64,000 bases of DNA from Azophilus sp965199705 (GTDB lineage: Bacteria > Pseudomonadota > Gammaproteobacteria > Pseudomonadales > Azotimanducaceae), in contig OZ241359.1 of the NCBI GenBank assembly GCA_965199705.1, forward strand, positions 1,550,001 through 1,614,000, written 5' to 3'. Shown piece after piece: positions 1 through 8,909 of this stretch (position 1 is the stretch's first letter; each line of letters opens with the position of its first letter). The notes below the pieces were generated by a model. That model was not told the DNA's origin, did no database searches, and saw only the letters and a list, made by a program, of their open reading frames with translations. Both the position numbers and the translations under genes were made by a program.

Positions 1-1
1 G

Positions 2-1666
2 TTCACTGCCGAACGGTTCAAGGACCAAAGCCAGTTGAACGCCTACCAGACGAATTACAACCTCGCCCCCGGTGTGGAGACGCCGCCAACGGACAACCGC
101 GAAAAGGACCTGTCTCTGGGATCTACCACCTGTGCTCTTTTCCCGGAAACTTGCAGAACCAGCCTGGACCTGCCCGACGTTTCCGAGAATGACACGGACA
201 ATGACGCCGATCTGGATACGCTGGCGTTTACCTTGAACATGAGCTACGAGATCAACGACAGCATGACGTTGCGTTCGGTGACCGGATACCGCGACATGGA
301 TGAATGGCGCATCTACGACTTCGACGCGTCCCGCGCGCCCTTTATCACCATAGAACGCGACAACGAGTACGATCAATTCAGCCAGGAGCTCCGGTTGGAA
401 GGCCAATGGGAGAGGCTGTCGCTTGTCGCAGGCGCCTACTACTGGAACAGCGAATTCACCCAGGACTGGGTGACGGGCGGCCGATTCTGGGCAACCCTGT
501 TCGGCGGCGTGGCCTATGCCCCGCCCGTTTGGCAGGCCTGTCAGGGCACAAACGGGCTGGATGGCGCCTTTGCCCCCATAGCCTGCGACCTGGGCTTGCC
601 GAATGGCGTTACACGTGGCGCCGATGTAACCCAGATTCTCTATGAGACCCAGGAAACCACATCCATTGCCGTATTCACCCAACTGGAGTACGACCTGACA
701 GAGCGGCTGGCGGTACTCGCCGGCATCCGTTGGACACGGGAGGAGAAAGACTTCATTGCCGGCCAGTCGTACCTCTCGAACGTCGAGCGTCAGTGGGACC
801 GCAACTTTCCGGGCTACGCCGATTTGTCCAATGAATGGAAGGAAGTATCCCCCAAGTTTGGCGCCACCTATCGGCTCAACGATGACGCGATTGCCTACGT
901 GTCCTACTCCGAAGGCTTTCACTCCGGCGGCTTTTTTGGCGTCAACCAGAACATCCGGGATTTCGAGCGTGACCAGTACGATCCCGAATACGCGGAAACC
1001 TGGGAGGTGGGGTTGAAGAGCCAATGGATGGAAAACCGCCTGCGATTCAATGTGACCGCGTTCCACAACAATTTCACCGACAAGCAGGAATCCTTCGTGA
1101 AGCTGGACAACGACACCAGGACAGTTGCTACCGTGTTCGAAAACGCCGCTGCCGTGACTTACCAGGGGGTGGAAGTGGAACTTCTGTTCGCTGCAACGGA
1201 GAATCTTCGTCTGTTCGTCAACTTCGGCTATCTTGACGCCAAGTACGACGAGTTCGACATCGATATCACGCCAACCGACGACATCGACAACGTCGTGGAC
1301 GCATCCTTTCTCAAGCCGAGAAACGCACCGGATTACACCTTGGGCTATGGGTTTACTTTCAATCAGCAGATCGGCCCGGGAGAGGCTGAGTTGTTCCTCA
1401 AGTGGTCCGAGCGGGGCGATCAGGAAACAGATGTCCTGAATCTGACTTCAGGACGTTTGGCTGGCGGCGAGAACGACGATCTGAGCGCTACGATCAGTTA
1501 TCGCCTGGATCGTTGGAGATTTACCATTTTCGGCACCAATTTGACGGACGAACGCTGGGAAGTGCCCATCGTGCTCGGTGGCACCAATACAACGCCGGCT
1601 CTGTTCATTGCTGGCAATACCAATCGCCCCCGTCACATCGGCGTGGAAGTTGGTATCGATCTATAG
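2..1666 (+). CDS. TonB-dependent outer membrane receptor, C-terminal part (5' end outside window)
   Basis: The reading frame is open from base 2 to the TAG at 1664-1666, so the start, signal peptide and plug lie upstream of the window. About 554 residues remain. They show the alternating aromatic/polar strands of an outer-membrane beta-barrel, a typical receptor stretch (YVSYSEGFHSGGFFG, about residues 299-313) and a C-terminal strand ending GVEVGIDL. The family imports iron chelates, vitamin B12, glycans or other large substrates using TonB-ExbBD energy. The phrase EGFHSGGF and the overall style fit the broad FecA/CirA-like group of environmental proteobacteria rather than a specific siderophore receptor, so the substrate is unknown. 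The last residue is Leu rather than the usual Phe. A strong terminator follows 45 bases later. The family call is confident; the substrate cannot be called. Confidence 0.9.
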   Translation, partial: FTAERFKDQSQLNAYQTNYNLAPGVETPPTDNREKDLSLGSTTCALFPETCRTSLDLPDVSENDTDNDADLDTLAFTLNMSYEINDSMTLRSVTGYRDMDEWRIYDFDASRAPFITIERDNEYDQFSQELRLEGQWERLSLVAGAYYWNSEFTQDWVTGGRFWATLFGGVAYAPPVWQACQGTNGLDGAFAPIACDLGLPNGVTRGADVTQILYETQETTSIAVFTQLEYDLTERLAVLAGIRWTREEKDFIAGQSYLSNVERQWDRNFPGYADLSNEWKEVSPKFGATYRLNDDAIAYVSYSEGFHSGGFFGVNQNIRDFERDQYDPEYAETWEVGLKSQWMENRLRFNVTAFHNNFTDKQESFVKLDNDTRTVATVFENAAAVTYQGVEVELLFAATENLRLFVNFGYLDAKYDEFDIDITPTDDIDNVVDASFLKPRNAPDYTLGYGFTFNQQIGPGEAELFLKWSERGDQETDVLNLTSGRLAGGENDDLSATISYRLDRWRFTIFGTNLTDERWEVPIVLGGTNTTPALFIAGNTNRPRHIGVEVGIDL

Positions 1667-1711
1667 ATCTGAGAGAGGAATCCCGGTTCCGGTTTTTACC
1701 GGCCGCGACTG

Positions 1712-1741
1712 AAAAGCCCCGGACTTGTCCGGGGCTTTTTT
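1712..1741 (+). terminator. Rho-independent terminator after the TonB receptor
   Basis: The sequence AAAAGCCCCGGA-CTTG-TCCGGGGCTTTTTT forms a perfect GC-rich stem with a 4-base loop followed by a T-run. It lies 45 bases after the receptor stop and isolates that gene from the imu operon downstream. Confidence 0.93.
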
Positions 1742-1858
1742 GATGGGTTTTCGCCGAACCCGGATGTGGTGTCAGGGGCTCGTGCAGTGCCAGATTCGTC
1801 CGGTCGCGTGCAGTATGATGAAGGCCCATGCACTGTCGGCCTTCAGAGAATCGGGCGA

Positions 1859-2653
1859 ATGGCACCCTCGGCATCGTCGCACAACCAGATGCAGCGCCTG
1901 CTGGAAGCAGGCGTGCTCTGGCGGGGGCAGCGCTCGCCTGCGGTTGAACCGGTCGGCCCGGAAGGGCTGCCGAGCGGCTTTGCCGCGCTTGACGCCGAAC
2001 TGACGGGCGGCGGCTGGCCCCGGGCGGGGCTGGCGGAAGTGCTCTGCGATGGGGTGGGATTCGGCGAACAGCGTCTGCTGCTGCCCGCGCTCGCCCGGCT
2101 CTGCGCCGAAGCCCGGCGCTGGTTGCTCTGGATCGACCCACCCCATACCCCTTATGCGCCGGCGCTGGCGGCGGCTGGCATTGATCCTGATCGGGTATTG
2201 CTGGTGCGAGCCACCGAGTCTGGCGACGCCAGGGCAGCCGCCTGGACGCTGGAACAGGCGCTGGAATCCGGGGCCTGCGCCGCTGTACTCGCCTGGGCCG
2301 ACGAGCGCCTGCTGAGCATGAGCGTCTTGCGTCGCTTGCAGTTGCGTGCGCGGCACAGCGGAACTCTGGCGGTACTGTTTCGTCCGCTGCGGGCGCGACT
2401 ATCTGCTTCGGCTGCCGAGTTGCGTCTGGCGCTGACGCCATCGGCTGACGCAGCATCCGCAGCGGCGCCGACTGCGAGGCAGCCTTCCGGACGACCGCTG
2501 GCGTCTGATCTGGGGCAAAGTCTTGATGTGGAAATCCTGAAACGACGTGGCGGCTGGCCGCTGGCGGGCCTGACCCTGCGCCTGAACGAGAACCCGGATG
2601 CGGACTGGCAGCGGTTGTTGCAGTCCTGGCGGCATCAGGCCGCAGCCCGTTGA
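1859..2653 (+). CDS. imuA: ImuA, SulA/RecA-like accessory protein of the ImuB-DnaE2 mutasome
   Basis: This is the first gene of an imuA-imuB-dnaE2 operon. The family resembles RecA/SulA and supports error-prone translesion synthesis. The chosen ATG at 1859 gives a 264-residue protein starting MAPSASSHNQMQRLLEAG, the usual ImuA opening, followed by LPSGFAALDAELTGGGWP (about residues 37-54), the RecA-like N-terminal motif. A LLWIDPP segment (about residues 90-96) matches the Walker-B-like strand, and the protein ends in the typical GGWPLAGLTLRL segment. The canonical Walker A is degenerate (VLCDGVGFGEQRLL), as in other ImuA proteins. The frame stays open upstream to about 1766, but that extension has no family match. 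The TGA overlaps the imuB ATG by one base (TGATG). I saw no gammaproteobacterial LexA box (CTGT-N8-ACAG) upstream. Confidence 0.87.
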   Translation: MAPSASSHNQMQRLLEAGVLWRGQRSPAVEPVGPEGLPSGFAALDAELTGGGWPRAGLAEVLCDGVGFGEQRLLLPALARLCAEARRWLLWIDPPHTPYAPALAAAGIDPDRVLLVRATESGDARAAAWTLEQALESGACAAVLAWADERLLSMSVLRRLQLRARHSGTLAVLFRPLRARLSASAAELRLALTPSADAASAAAPTARQPSGRPLASDLGQSLDVEILKRRGGWPLAGLTLRLNENPDADWQRLLQSWRHQAAAR

Positions 2654-3975
2654 TGCTCTGGATTGGCGTCTGTTTCCCGCTGCACTGCCATGCTCGGTCG
2701 CCGACGGCTGAAGAAGCGCGACTGCGGGATCTGGCGTTGCTGGCTGGGCGCTTCTCGCCCATGGTTTCTCTCGAACCGCCGGGCCGGATGGTGTTGGAGG
2801 CAGCCGGCTCCCTGCGCCTCTTTGACGGGCCTGGCCGGTTGCTTGCCGCCTTGCGCCAGGAAATCAGGCAGGCAGGGCATAAAGCGCAGCTGGCGATGGC
2901 GCACACGCCAGCCGCCGCCCTGGCGCTGGCCTCGGCTGGCCGGGAAATCGGCTCAGACGCATTTGCCGACCCCAACAAAGCAAGGCGGCAGACGCTGAAG
3001 GCGCTGAGGACGCTGCCTCTGGATTGCATCGGCCTGGACGCTCGGCAGTGCCGGCGTCTTGCAGACATGGGTATGTGCGATCTGGGCGCCCTGTTGCACC
3101 TGCCACGCCGTGAACTCGGTAATCGTTTTGGCCCGGATCTCTTGAGAATGCTGGATCGGCTCACCGGAGATCTGCCGGAACCCAGGCAGGTAGCGCCGGC
3201 GCCCTTGCGGTTTTGCGAGAGCCTGCATCTTCTGGAATCTGTTTCCAGCAAGCCGGCGCTGCGCCTGCCCATGCAGACGTTGGTGCAGACGCTTGTCGGC
3301 TGGCTGGATCATCATCAACTTGCCGCGCGCAACCTGCAATGGCGGTTCACAGACTTGTCCGGTGCTCATGCAGAACTGAAAGCGGGTTTCGCCACACCCG
3401 AAAGCAAGGCAGAAAATATTCTTGAAAATAGCGTCTTGTCATTGGAATCCTGCGCTGTATCCGAAGCTGTGACGAGCCTGACGCTGACGGTGAGCGATCT
3501 GGCGCCGAGCAGGCCCGGCCAGTTTCCCGACATTGACCTCCTCGGCCAACAGTCGGCTGCTGCTGAAATGCCGACGGCTTTTCTGGATCGTCTTGCCGCC
3601 CGTCTGCCGGCGGAGGCAGTGCGCCGCCTGGGCGTGTTGCCGGATCATCGGCCTGAACAGGCCCTGGCGCTGCGCTCGGTCACGGACAGGCGCCGGTCTC
3701 GAATGTCTGCGTCCGGCCAGATGAGCGCAGGGCCAGGGTTGGCGTCGGAGAAGGGGCCAGAACGCCCCAGCTGGCTGCTGGCCGAGCCGCGCCCGGTTCG
3801 GCGCCGGGACTATGCCCTGCTGCGCGGCCCTGAGCGCATTGATTGCGGTTGGTGGGAGCAACCGACAAGGCGCGATTACTTCATTGCAGAGGATGGCGCT
3901 GGCGCCCGTTGCTGGTTGTTTCGGGAGACCAATGGCCGCCGCGGCAAGTGGTTCCTGCACGGATACTTCGGTTGA
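2653..3975 (+). CDS. imuB: ImuB, catalytically inactive Y-family polymerase-like protein
   Basis: ImuB is a Y-family polymerase homologue without polymerase activity that links the beta clamp, ImuA and DnaE2. Here 440 residues start MLWIGVCFPLHC, where active Y-family enzymes carry the HxDxDxFFA metal-binding motif; the acidic residues are absent, as expected for ImuB. The segment LEAAGSLRLFDGPGRL (about residues 52-67) corresponds to the Y-family palm, and LPLDCIGLDARQCRRLADMG (about 121-140) to the helix-hairpin-helix region. The little-finger-like part follows, and the C-terminal WWEQPTRRDYFIAEDGAGAR is the characteristic ImuB tail. The ATG at 2653 shares its A with the imuA stop, so translation is probably coupled. 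The 3' end overlaps the likely TTG start of dnaE2. Function is inferred from family and operon order. Confidence 0.9.
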   Translation: MLWIGVCFPLHCHARSPTAEEARLRDLALLAGRFSPMVSLEPPGRMVLEAAGSLRLFDGPGRLLAALRQEIRQAGHKAQLAMAHTPAAALALASAGREIGSDAFADPNKARRQTLKALRTLPLDCIGLDARQCRRLADMGMCDLGALLHLPRRELGNRFGPDLLRMLDRLTGDLPEPRQVAPAPLRFCESLHLLESVSSKPALRLPMQTLVQTLVGWLDHHQLAARNLQWRFTDLSGAHAELKAGFATPESKAENILENSVLSLESCAVSEAVTSLTLTVSDLAPSRPGQFPDIDLLGQQSAAAEMPTAFLDRLAARLPAEAVRRLGVLPDHRPEQALALRSVTDRRRSRMSASGQMSAGPGLASEKGPERPSWLLAEPRPVRRRDYALLRGPERIDCGWWEQPTRRDYFIAEDGAGARCWLFRETNGRRGKWFLHGYFG

Positions 3976-6900
3976 GCGCGCCGCCGCCTTTCGCCGAACT
4001 GTCTTGCAAGAGCAATTTTTCCTTCTTGCAGAGCGCTTCCCATCCGGGCGAACTGGTGCGTCAGGCGCATGCGCTGGGCTATACCGCGATTGCGATCACC
4101 GACGAGTGCTCGGTGGCGGGGGCAGTGCGCGCACACGAGGCGGCACAGGCAGCTGGCGTCAAGCTCATCATCGGTGCTGAATTTCGTTTGCACATGGCAG
4201 ACGCTTCGCCTCTGCGCCTGGTGCTGCTGGCGCCGGATCGTCAAGCCTACGGACAATTGTGTCGGCTGATCACGCGCGCCCGCAGACGTGCGCCCAAGGG
4301 CAGCTATCACTTGCCGGCGGCCGATCTGCAATCGGTTGCAGCCTGTCTTGCCTTGTGGTCGCCAGATGCGTTTGCCGGGCCGATTGGCAACGGCCCGAAC
4401 GCAGATGACGCGGCAATCGCTCTGCCGCCAGCAGCACTGGCGGCTGGTGACCTGCTCCGTCGCCACTGTCCGCGATTGTGGATCGCGGCGGGCGTGTTCC
4501 TGGATGGCCGGGATCATCTGCGTCTGGCCGGCGCCTTGCGTCTGGCACTGCATTTCAAGGTGCCGGTGGTGGCGGCCAATCAGGTGCTCATGCATTCCAT
4601 CGAACGCAAGCCGATGCTGGATCTGCTCACCGCCATTCGTCTGCGCCGACCGGTTGCTGACCTGGGCGAGCGCCTGACGTCCAACGCCGAGCGCCGCCTG
4701 CGCAGCCGCGAGGCGCTGGCGCGCCTGTATCCGGCGGAGTGGTTGGCGGAAACGGTGCGCATCGCCGACGCCTGCCGGTTTTCACTGGATGAACTGCGCT
4801 ACGAATACCCGCAGGAACTGACGCCGCCCGGCTGGACTGCCCAGGCCTGGTTGCGGCGTCTGACCTGGCAGGGCGCTCGTGTGCGCTGGCCTGATTCGGA
4901 TCTGCAGGATGATGCGCTCGCAGGCCATGGCCAGGCGGGCGGGCAGGGCGCGCCGGATTCGGTCAAGCGCTTGATCGAACATGAACTGAAGCTCATCGAC
5001 GAACTGGACTATGCACACTACTTCCTCACCGTCACAGACCTGGTCCGCTTTGCTCGCGAACGCGGGATTCTCTGCCAGGGGCGCGGCTCTGCGGCCAATT
5101 CCGCAGTGTGCTATTGCCTGGGCGTCACCGAGGTGGACCCGGCCCGCCAGCACGTATTGTTCGAGCGCTTCATCAACCGCGAGCGCCGCGAGCCGCCGGA
5201 CATTGACATAGATTTCGAGCATGAGCGCCGGGAGGAGGTCATCAAGTACATCTACGGCAAGTATGGCCGGGAACGGGCGGCGCTGACGGCCACCGTCATC
5301 AGCTATCGGCCACGCAGCGCCCTGCGCGACGTTGGCAAGGCCCTGGGCCTGGATGCGGACTTCGTCGGTCGGCTCGCCGGCTCCCTGGCCTGGTGGGATG
5401 GAGCAGCCGAGATGGGTGAGCGCATCAAGGCTGCGGGCGCTGACCCGGCAAGCCCGCTCATGCGCCACTATCTGGCGCTGGTCGAGCAGATACTGGGGTT
5501 TCCGCGCCACCTTTCCCAGCATGTGGGCGGATTCGTGATTTCCGCCGGCCCCCTGGATCAACTGGTTCCCGTGGAAAACGCCGCCATGGCGGAGCGCACG
5601 GTGATTCAGTGGGACAAGAACGACCTCGAATCCCTGGGCCTGCTCAAGGTGGACGTGCTTGGCCTGGGGATGCTGACGGCCATCCGCAAGAGCCTGGACC
5701 TGGTCAATGGCCTGGCCAGGAACAGTGATCGCCCGGCCCTGACCCTGGCGAGTATTCCGGATGATGACCCGGACACCTACGCCATGTTGCAGCGCGGCGA
5801 CAGCATCGGCGTGTTTCAGGTGGAGTCCCGCGCCCAGATCGCCATGTTGCCTCGTCTGCGGCCTGCCTCTTTCTACGATCTCGTGATCGAGGTGGCGATC
5901 GTTCGGCCAGGCCCGATCCAGGGCGACATGGTGCATCCCTATCTGCGCCGTCGGGCCGGCGAGGAGCCGGTGGATTATCCGAACGAGGACGTGCGCCGGG
6001 TGCTGGAGCGCACCCTTGGCGTGCCCATCTTTCAGGAGCAGGTGATCGAGCTGGCGATGGTGGCGGCTGGATTCAGCGCTGGCGAGGCCGATGCCCTGCG
6101 CCGGGCCATGGCCGCCTGGCAGCGGCGTGGCGGGCTTGAACCCTTCGAGGCCAGGCTGATTGCCGGTATGCAGGCGCGTGGCCACTCGCTGGCCTTTGCG
6201 CGCCGGTTGTTCGAGCAGATCAAGGGATTTGGCGAATACGGCTTTCCCGAGTCGCATGCCGCGAGCTTTGCCCTCCTGGTGTATGTGTCCGCCTGGCTGA
6301 AGCGCCATCAGCCGGCGGCCTTCTATGCCGGCCTGCTGAACAGCCAGCCAATGGGCTTCTATTCACCCGCGCAACTGGTGCAGGACGCGCACTGGCACGG
6401 CGTCTCCGTGCTGCCGGTGGATGTGCAGCGCAGCGGCTGGGATTTTCGTTTGCAGGCGGCGAGCCAGGACCCGGACGCATCCAGAGCGCCGGCGCTGCGC
6501 GTGGGGCTGCGCCAGGTCAAGGGCCTGGATCTGGCCAGAGCAGAGCGCATCGAAGCTGGCCAGCCGTTTCGAGACATCGACGATCTTGCTCGCCGCGCCC
6601 GCCTTGACTCTCGGAGCCTCGGCTTTCTGGCCAGGGCCGGGGCGCTGGCCAGCCTGTCCGGGCACCGCTATCAAGCGCATTGGGACGCCGCCGGCGTTGC
6701 CGATGACGCGCCTCTCTGGCGCGCAGCGTCCGCACATGCGCCCTATGCCACCGAGGTGACCCTGGCAGCCCCCGACGTTGGCGAGAATGTACAGCAGGAT
6801 TATCGCTACCTGGGTTTGTCCCTGGGGCCGCACCCGATGGCGCTGCTGCGTGGAAAGCGGCGCCTGAAGGGGCGGCGCACGGCGGCAGGCCTGCTGGATT

Positions 6901-7214
6901 GCCGGCATGGTCAGCGCGTGCGAGTGGCTGGCCTGGTGACCTGCCGACAACGTCCCGGTACGGCCACTGGCGTGCTCTTCATTACCTTGGAGGATGAAAC
7001 CGGCAACATCAATCTGGTGGTGTGGCAGCGCGTGCTGGCCCGCTATCGGGCGGCGCTCCTGCAAGCGGAGCTTCTGCTCGTGCATGGCGCACTGCAACGC
7101 GAACGCGAAGTGACGCACGTGATCGTTGATCGCGCAGAAGATGCCACCTCGCTGCTGGACGCACTCTCCAGCCGTCCGGGCCGGGTTCAAACGCGGGTAC
7201 GGCAGTTCCGGTGA
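3972..7214 (+). CDS. dnaE2: DnaE2, error-prone DNA polymerase III alpha subunit
   Basis: This is a C-family polymerase that extends across lesions together with ImuA and ImuB. The likely start is TTG at 3972, which overlaps the imuB stop (TTGA) and gives LSAPPPFAELSCKSNFSFLQ. That is the usual DnaE2 N-terminus, about 1080 residues in all; the frame is open further upstream, but that part lies inside imuB. An N-terminal PHP domain (about residues 8-200) is followed by the polymerase core. Catalytic aspartates lie in PDIDIDF at about residue 408, preceded by GRGSAANSAVCYCLG. A helix-hairpin-helix region contains GLRQVKGLDLARAERI. A C-terminal OB fold includes GVLFITLEDETGNINLVVW (about 995-1015). 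No frameshift or missing motif was seen. A repeat element lies 20 bases after the stop. Confidence 0.95.
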   Translation: MSAPPPFAELSCKSNFSFLQSASHPGELVRQAHALGYTAIAITDECSVAGAVRAHEAAQAAGVKLIIGAEFRLHMADASPLRLVLLAPDRQAYGQLCRLITRARRRAPKGSYHLPAADLQSVAACLALWSPDAFAGPIGNGPNADDAAIALPPAALAAGDLLRRHCPRLWIAAGVFLDGRDHLRLAGALRLALHFKVPVVAANQVLMHSIERKPMLDLLTAIRLRRPVADLGERLTSNAERRLRSREALARLYPAEWLAETVRIADACRFSLDELRYEYPQELTPPGWTAQAWLRRLTWQGARVRWPDSDLQDDALAGHGQAGGQGAPDSVKRLIEHELKLIDELDYAHYFLTVTDLVRFARERGILCQGRGSAANSAVCYCLGVTEVDPARQHVLFERFINRERREPPDIDIDFEHERREEVIKYIYGKYGRERAALTATVISYRPRSALRDVGKALGLDADFVGRLAGSLAWWDGAAEMGERIKAAGADPASPLMRHYLALVEQILGFPRHLSQHVGGFVISAGPLDQLVPVENAAMAERTVIQWDKNDLESLGLLKVDVLGLGMLTAIRKSLDLVNGLARNSDRPALTLASIPDDDPDTYAMLQRGDSIGVFQVESRAQIAMLPRLRPASFYDLVIEVAIVRPGPIQGDMVHPYLRRRAGEEPVDYPNEDVRRVLERTLGVPIFQEQVIELAMVAAGFSAGEADALRRAMAAWQRRGGLEPFEARLIAGMQARGHSLAFARRLFEQIKGFGEYGFPESHAASFALLVYVSAWLKRHQPAAFYAGLLNSQPMGFYSPAQLVQDAHWHGVSVLPVDVQRSGWDFRLQAASQDPDASRAPALRVGLRQVKGLDLARAERIEAGQPFRDIDDLARRARLDSRSLGFLARAGALASLSGHRYQAHWDAAGVADDAPLWRAASAHAPYATEVTLAAPDVGENVQQDYRYLGLSLGPHPMALLRGKRRLKGRRTAAGLLDCRHGQRVRVAGLVTCRQRPGTATGVLFITLEDETGNINLVVWQRVLARYRAALLQAELLLVHGALQREREVTHVIVDRAEDATSLLDALSSRPGRVQTRVRQFR

Positions 7215-7234
7215 GGCGCCCGAATCCGGGCCGG

Positions 7235-7256
7235 GCCCGGATATTGCACCAGGGGC
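7235..7256 (+). repeat. GCAATAT-core hairpin element, copy 1
   Basis: The 22-bp unit reads GCCCGG-ATATTGCA-CCAGGGGC on the plus strand. The outer GCCC pairs with GGGC around a conserved ATATTGC core. It lies 20 bases downstream of the dnaE2 stop, in the same orientation as the gene. It belongs to a family of at least seven copies in this window. Confidence 0.6.
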
Positions 7257-7437
7257 CGTGATGATTGCGCAGGATTTTGTTCGTCTGCGTGTGCTCGTGA
7301 CCGAGAGCATAGCTACGCCTATGGTCGAGGGAGCATGGACGCGCAGACGGGCAAAAGACAAGCAAGTGTACGGGCTCAGTACCTTTCGGAATATCGAGAC
7401 CGGGCAGTCATGTTGCGGTGAGAGGGCCAGCCGGACA
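7257..7437. other. Intergenic region between convergent dnaE2 and rpn-like gene, nothing recognised
   Basis: About 180 bases between a plus-strand and a minus-strand 3' end. I see no gene with family support, no T-tailed terminator and no RNA gene. The open frame crossing it on the plus strand overlaps both neighbours and has no recognisable motif. Confidence 0.5.
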
Positions 7438-8631
7438 TCACTCACCCATTCGCGCAAGCAACGAAGCGCCGTCCTCGCACTCGATCAGCCACTCTCCCGC
7501 CGCGGCCAGACGCTCCGGGTCGGAAACGCCCGCCAGCAAGACGCCGAAACGCTTCGCCGTATCGCCGCCAAACCGCAGCGCAACCATACGCTCAAGCAGG
7601 GTGCGCTCCCGAGCCAACGCTTTCGCCTCGCCTTCAGCCCTGCCTCGTGCCTCACCTCGGGCTTCGCCTTCGGCCCTGCCTCGGGCCTCACCTTGGGCCT
7701 CGCCCTCAGTTCTGCCCTTCTCAATCAGCTGCTGCTTCCATAGCGCCACCCGCTCAGCCGGGTCAGCCGGTTGTCGCACCACCTCGTCGGTCGATTCCCT
7801 CAGCCTGACCAGTTTCATAAGCCACTCCTCCTCATCCCCTATATCCGCATTTCGAACCCATGCCTCCAGCCAACGCTGCAGCACATCCAAAAGACTGCCA
7901 TCTTCCACCCCGGAAAGCCACTGCAAACAGCGCTCCACTACACGCTTCAGGTCTTCTGGACTGGTCAGACCCTCGATCCACGCCAGCAGCGTCGCCGCAT
8001 TGCCTTCCGGCAGTTCCTCGCCCAACAGGGCCTGTTGATCGACCAGAACATAGCCGTCTCCCACCAGACCCATCGGCCCCACATGCGCGCCCAACGCTCC
8101 GGGCTTGCCGGTTTCACCCTCTGCCTGTGCTGATACATCCGCTGACGCTGCCTCCATCCCGCCTGGGCGCGTCAGGGCCGACAGGTTCAGCGGCGCATGC
8201 CACGGACTGGAACCGTTGTAGAGCACAATCGGTAGCACTGGCGGGACCGGGTTGCTGGCGCTGAACGGTTTTTCCTTGTGCAGAGCAAGGTAAAGCAGGG
8301 TCGCATAGCTCTGCACTCGGGCGGCCATCATCCAGTCTGAGCGAGACTGAAATTCAAGCATCACCAGGATGTGCAGCCAGTGCGGTTCATCGGCTTCGTC
8401 GTCCGATGAAGCCGGTTGCAAGGCCACCCGCCAGGCCATGTCGCCGAATCGCTGTTCCAGATTGTCGGTCAGATACTCACTGGGCAGCCGTTCCAGCGTA
8501 TCCAGACGCAGGCGACGCAGCATGGGCAACTGGTCTCCGACCAGTTGTTCGAGCAGGATCAGCTGATCGCGGATCATGCGCGGATGGGCGAAGGCGGCCT
8601 TGTAGGTGGCGTCGTGCTGCATGGCGACCAC
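7438..8631 (-). CDS. Rpn/YhgA-like PD-(D/E)XK nuclease (recombination-promoting nuclease family)
   Basis: A 397-residue protein starting MVAMQHDATYKAAFAHPRMI, the standard opening of the YhgA-like putative transposase / Rpn family. These are PD-(D/E)XK DNases tied to RecA-independent recombination or phage defence. A second ATG three codons downstream (8622) is equally possible. The core includes the strand LVMLEFQSRSD (about residues 108-118), carrying the E-x-Q form of the nuclease motif typical of Rpn, then a helix-rich middle. Residues about 305-338 are an alanine/glutamate/arginine-rich linker built of 12-residue repeats (EGEARGEARGRA) that should form a charged helix, followed by a short tail with LERMVALRFG. 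The gene stands alone, convergent with dnaE2 and divergent from the TonB receptor. Members often lie in accessory DNA, but no transposon ends are visible here. Confidence 0.82.
   Translation of the reverse strand: MVAMQHDATYKAAFAHPRMIRDQLILLEQLVGDQLPMLRRLRLDTLERLPSEYLTDNLEQRFGDMAWRVALQPASSDDEADEPHWLHILVMLEFQSRSDWMMAARVQSYATLLYLALHKEKPFSASNPVPPVLPIVLYNGSSPWHAPLNLSALTRPGGMEAASADVSAQAEGETGKPGALGAHVGPMGLVGDGYVLVDQQALLGEELPEGNAATLLAWIEGLTSPEDLKRVVERCLQWLSGVEDGSLLDVLQRWLEAWVRNADIGDEEEWLMKLVRLRESTDEVVRQPADPAERVALWKQQLIEKGRTEGEAQGEARGRAEGEARGEARGRAEGEAKALARERTLLERMVALRFGGDTAKRFGVLLAGVSDPERLAAAGEWLIECEDGASLLARMGE
7629..7717 (-). repeat. 36-bp tandem repeat inside the rpn-like gene
   Basis: Two near-identical 36-bp units (7629-7664 and 7665-7700) and a partial third (7701-7717) encode the 12-residue repeat EGEAQGEARGRA / EGEARGEARGRA / EGEAK. 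Units differ at only a few positions. Length variation by slippage is likely because 36 bp keeps the frame. Confidence 0.8.
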
Positions 8632-8740
8632 TGTGCACTGCGAAACCGGTCTCGCATATGCGACATGACGCCAATTCGTGTGCGAAATGGACCACGGCCA
8701 AGCCCCAAAAACAACGCAACGAGGATGTCAATGGCAATCG

Positions 8741-8771
8741 AAAACCGAGGCGCTTGCGCTGTGGTTTTTTT
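8741..8771. terminator. Hairpin with A- and T-flanks in a divergent intergenic region
   Basis: AAAACC pairs with GGTTTT around an inner GCGC-TT-GCGC stem, followed by a 7-T run on the plus strand. It looks like a bidirectional terminator. However, it sits between two divergent genes (rpn-like, leftward from 8631; TonB receptor, rightward from 8910), where a terminator is not expected. It may be an attenuator, the end of an unseen small RNA, or chance. Confidence 0.35.
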
Positions 8772-8909
8772 GTCGGGATGGGGAGTGTTTGAATCAGCGC
8801 TGAATTGGTGTAGCCTAGGCACAGTCACAGTCACAGTATGGCCCGTCATGCGTGGCGCCAACTGCGAGCGGCGCCCAACCGGGAACCCAAACCGAATAGG
8901 GAGAGAACC

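Noticed and set aside
1741..1858. LexA box for the mutasome operon
   Set aside because: No CTGT-N8-ACAG-type palindrome was found; only a TATGAT-like -10 (1814-1819) without a good -35.
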